From: Sessilibacter corallicola
GTDB lineage: Bacteria > Pseudomonadota > Gammaproteobacteria > Pseudomonadales > Cellvibrionaceae
Length of the DNA: 64,000 bases
Reading direction: 5' to 3'
Assembly: GCF_021290925.1 (NCBI RefSeq)
Contig: NZ_JAJSLX010000002.1
Location: forward strand, 585,001 to 649,000
Numbering within the stretch: position 1 is the stretch's first letter; the number at the start of each line of letters is the position of its first letter. A program made the position numbers and the translations under genes. The notes beneath the pieces were generated by a model, which saw nothing but the letters and a program-made list of their open reading frames with translations, was not told the origin of the DNA and searched no databases. This document shows, one piece after another, positions 62,519 through 64,000 of this stretch.

Positions 62519-63682
62519 ATGAACTTGCATGAGTATCAGGGCAAGCAGCTGTTTCGTGAATACGGCCTGCCTGTATCTAAAGGTATTGCAGCTGAAACTG
62601 TAGCAGAAGCTGCAGCAGCCGCAGATGAAATTGGTGGAGATAAGTGGGTTGTTAAAGCCCAGGTTCACGCAGGTGGTCGTGGTAAAGCGGGCGGTGTAAA
62701 ACTAGTTGACTCCAAAGAAGAAATCCAAGAGTTTGCTAAAAAGTGGTTAGGCGAGCGTTTGGTAACTTACCAAACAGACGAAAAAGGCCAACCAGTAAGC
62801 CGTATCTTAGTTGAGTCATGTACTGACATCGCTAACGAGCTTTACTTAGGCGCTGTTGTAGACCGCTCTAGCCGTCGCATCGTTTTCATGGCATCGACCG
62901 AAGGTGGTGTTGAAATCGAGAAAGTTGCAGAAGAAACTCCTGAGAAGATTCTTAAAGCAACTGTTGACCCACTTGTTGGCGCACAGCCATACCAAGGTCG
63001 TGAGCTTGCTTTCAAACTAGGTTTGGAAGGCGCTCAAATCAAGCAGTTCACCCAGATTTTCATGGGTCTTGCGAAAATGTTCCAAGAGAAAGACTTGGCT
63101 CTTTTGGAAATTAACCCATTAGTGATCACTGACGAAAACAATCTTCACTGTCTAGACGCTAAAGTGGTTATCGATGGTAACGCGGTATACCGTCACCCAG
63201 AATTGAAAGAAATGCACGACCCTTCACAAGAAGACGCTCGTGAAGCTCACGCTGCACAGTGGGATCTTAACTACGTTGCTCTAGACGGCAACATCGGTTG
63301 TATGGTGAACGGTGCTGGCCTTGCAATGGGTACCATGGACATCGTAAACCTACACGGCGGCAAGCCAGCTAACTTCCTAGACGTTGGTGGTGGTGCTACT
63401 AAAGAACGTGTAATCGAAGCGTTTAAAATTATCTTGGCTGACGACAGCGTTAACGCTGTATTGATCAACATCTTCGGCGGTATCGTACGCTGTGATTTGA
63501 TCGCAGAAGGCGTTGTTGGCGCAGTTGAAGAAGTAGGCGTTAAAGTACCTGTAGTTGTGCGTTTGGAAGGTAACAACGCAGACCTCGGTGCTAAAGTACT
63601 TGCAGATAGTGGTTTGAACATCATTGCTGCAACCAGCCTAACCGACGCTGCTGAGCAAGTAGTTAAAGCGGCTCAAGGTTAA
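62519..63682 (+). CDS. sucC: Succinyl-CoA synthetase beta subunit (ADP-forming)
   Basis: 387 aa, typical length (E. coli 388). ATP-grasp N-terminal domain with [39 protein letters not shown] (nucleotide site), [11 protein letters not shown] and [15 protein letters not shown] (Mg2+), and CoA-ligase C-terminal domain with [38 protein letters not shown]. It makes ATP from succinyl-CoA with SucD. Stop and sucD start are separated by 14 nt with AGGGGAAA as the SD of sucD. Confidence 0.97.
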   Translation: MNLHEYQGKQLFREYGLPVSKGIAAETVAEAAAAADEIGGDKWVVKAQVHAGGRGKAGGVKLVDSKEEIQEFAKKWLGERLVTYQTDEKGQPVSRILVESCTDIANELYLGAVVDRSSRRIVFMASTEGGVEIEKVAEETPEKILKATVDPLVGAQPYQGRELAFKLGLEGAQIKQFTQIFMGLAKMFQEKDLALLEINPLVITDENNLHCLDAKVVIDGNAVYRHPELKEMHDPSQEDAREAHAAQWDLNYVALDGNIGCMVNGAGLAMGTMDIVNLHGGKPANFLDVGGGATKERVIEAFKIILADDSVNAVLINIFGGIVRCDLIAEGVVGAVEEVGVKVPVVVRLEGNNADLGAKVLADSGLNIIAATSLTDAAEQVVKAAQG

Positions 63683-63696
63683 TAGGGGAAAGCACA

Positions 63697-64000
63697 ATGA
63701 GTATTCTAATTAACAAAGACACTAAAGTAATCTGTCAAGGTTTCACTGGCGGTCAAGGTACTTTCCACTCTGAGCAAGCAATTGCTTACGGTACGAAAAT
63801 GGTTGGCGGTGTAACTCCAGGAAAAGGTGGTCAAACTCACCTAGGTCTTCCTGTATTTAACACTGTTGCAGAAGCAGTAGAAGCAACAGGCGCAGAAGCT
63901 TCTGTTATCTACGTACCTGCACCTTTCTGTAAAGATTCTATCTTGGAAGCAGCTAACGGCGGCATCAAAATTATCGTTTGTATTACCGAGCACATTCCAG
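63697..64000 (+). CDS. sucD: Succinyl-CoA synthetase alpha subunit (3' end beyond the window)
   Basis: Partial: 101 codons, running off the end of the window in frame. ATG 63697 with AGGGGAAA upstream. The N-terminus [20 protein letters not shown] and [20 protein letters not shown] is the CoA-binding Rossmann domain ([10 protein letters not shown]) of SucD; the active-site phosphohistidine region is in the missing part. Completes the sucABlpd-sucCD order. Confidence 0.96.
   Translation, partial: MSILINKDTKVICQGFTGGQGTFHSEQAIAYGTKMVGGVTPGKGGQTHLGLPVFNTVAEAVEATGAEASVIYVPAPFCKDSILEAANGGIKIIVCITEHIP

Overview
The window looks like chromosomal DNA of an AT-leaning, probably marine gammaproteobacterium (Cellvibrionales/Alteromonadales-like). 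The evidence is the gammaproteobacterial TCA locus order (gltA, divergent from sdhCDAB-sucAB-lpd-sucCD), a TonB-dependent receptor with a carboxypeptidase-regulatory-like N-terminal domain, many lipoproteins and long AT-rich gene-free gaps. The genus cannot be fixed from sequence reading alone. I see no insertion sequences, tRNA or rRNA genes, or CRISPR arrays.

Layout. 1-3.5 kb: end of a purine-catabolism unit (ureidoglycine-glyoxylate-type aminotransferase, cut by the window edge, and allantoate amidohydrolase), then a TSUP-family permease. 3.5-6.0 kb: a 2.5-kb AT-rich stretch without a convincing gene, with small tandem repeats. 6.0-7.4 kb: two convergent TetR regulators. 7.4-7.9 kb: a hairpin-rich plus-strand intergenic region ending in a strong intrinsic terminator that serves no visible gene (small-RNA candidate). 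7.9-24 kb: a minus-strand cluster of 13 envelope genes: M48 lipoprotein protease, lipoproteins, two ExbD-like/coiled-coil/VWA proteins, a degenerate Hsp70-like protein with an FHA-like end, an ExbB/TolQ/MotA-like channel, a small secreted protein, a PEGA/formylglycine-generating-enzyme-like protein, TPR proteins and a TonB-C-terminal-domain protein. This is the best candidate for an undescribed system: an ion-driven stator apparently joined to periplasmic VWA domains.

25-36 kb: purU, a CinA-N/MoaB-like gene, a lipoprotein, a nitrate-type ABC importer (nrtA-nrtB-nrtD order) with an outer-membrane porin, mobA, pdxH, a CPBP-family membrane protein and a DUF1415 gene. Nitrate uptake, mobA and allantoate degradation together suggest nitrogen scavenging. 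36.9-40 kb: a single A-T-TE NRPS-like enzyme with a C-terminal chorismate-lyase (UbiC)-like domain, the second strong novelty candidate. 41.6-46.3 kb: a TonB-dependent receptor with a partner beta-helix-like lipoprotein. 46.4-50 kb: a MOSC protein, a hotdog thioesterase, and an ECF sigma / anti-sigma / DUF4097-like operon.

50-64 kb: citrate synthase and the succinate dehydrogenase / 2-oxoglutarate dehydrogenase / succinyl-CoA synthetase genes. SucB carries two lipoyl domains instead of the usual one. Several gaps between these genes hold RNA hairpins. The window ends inside sucD. Functions are assigned by reading motifs and family resemblance; no database search was possible.
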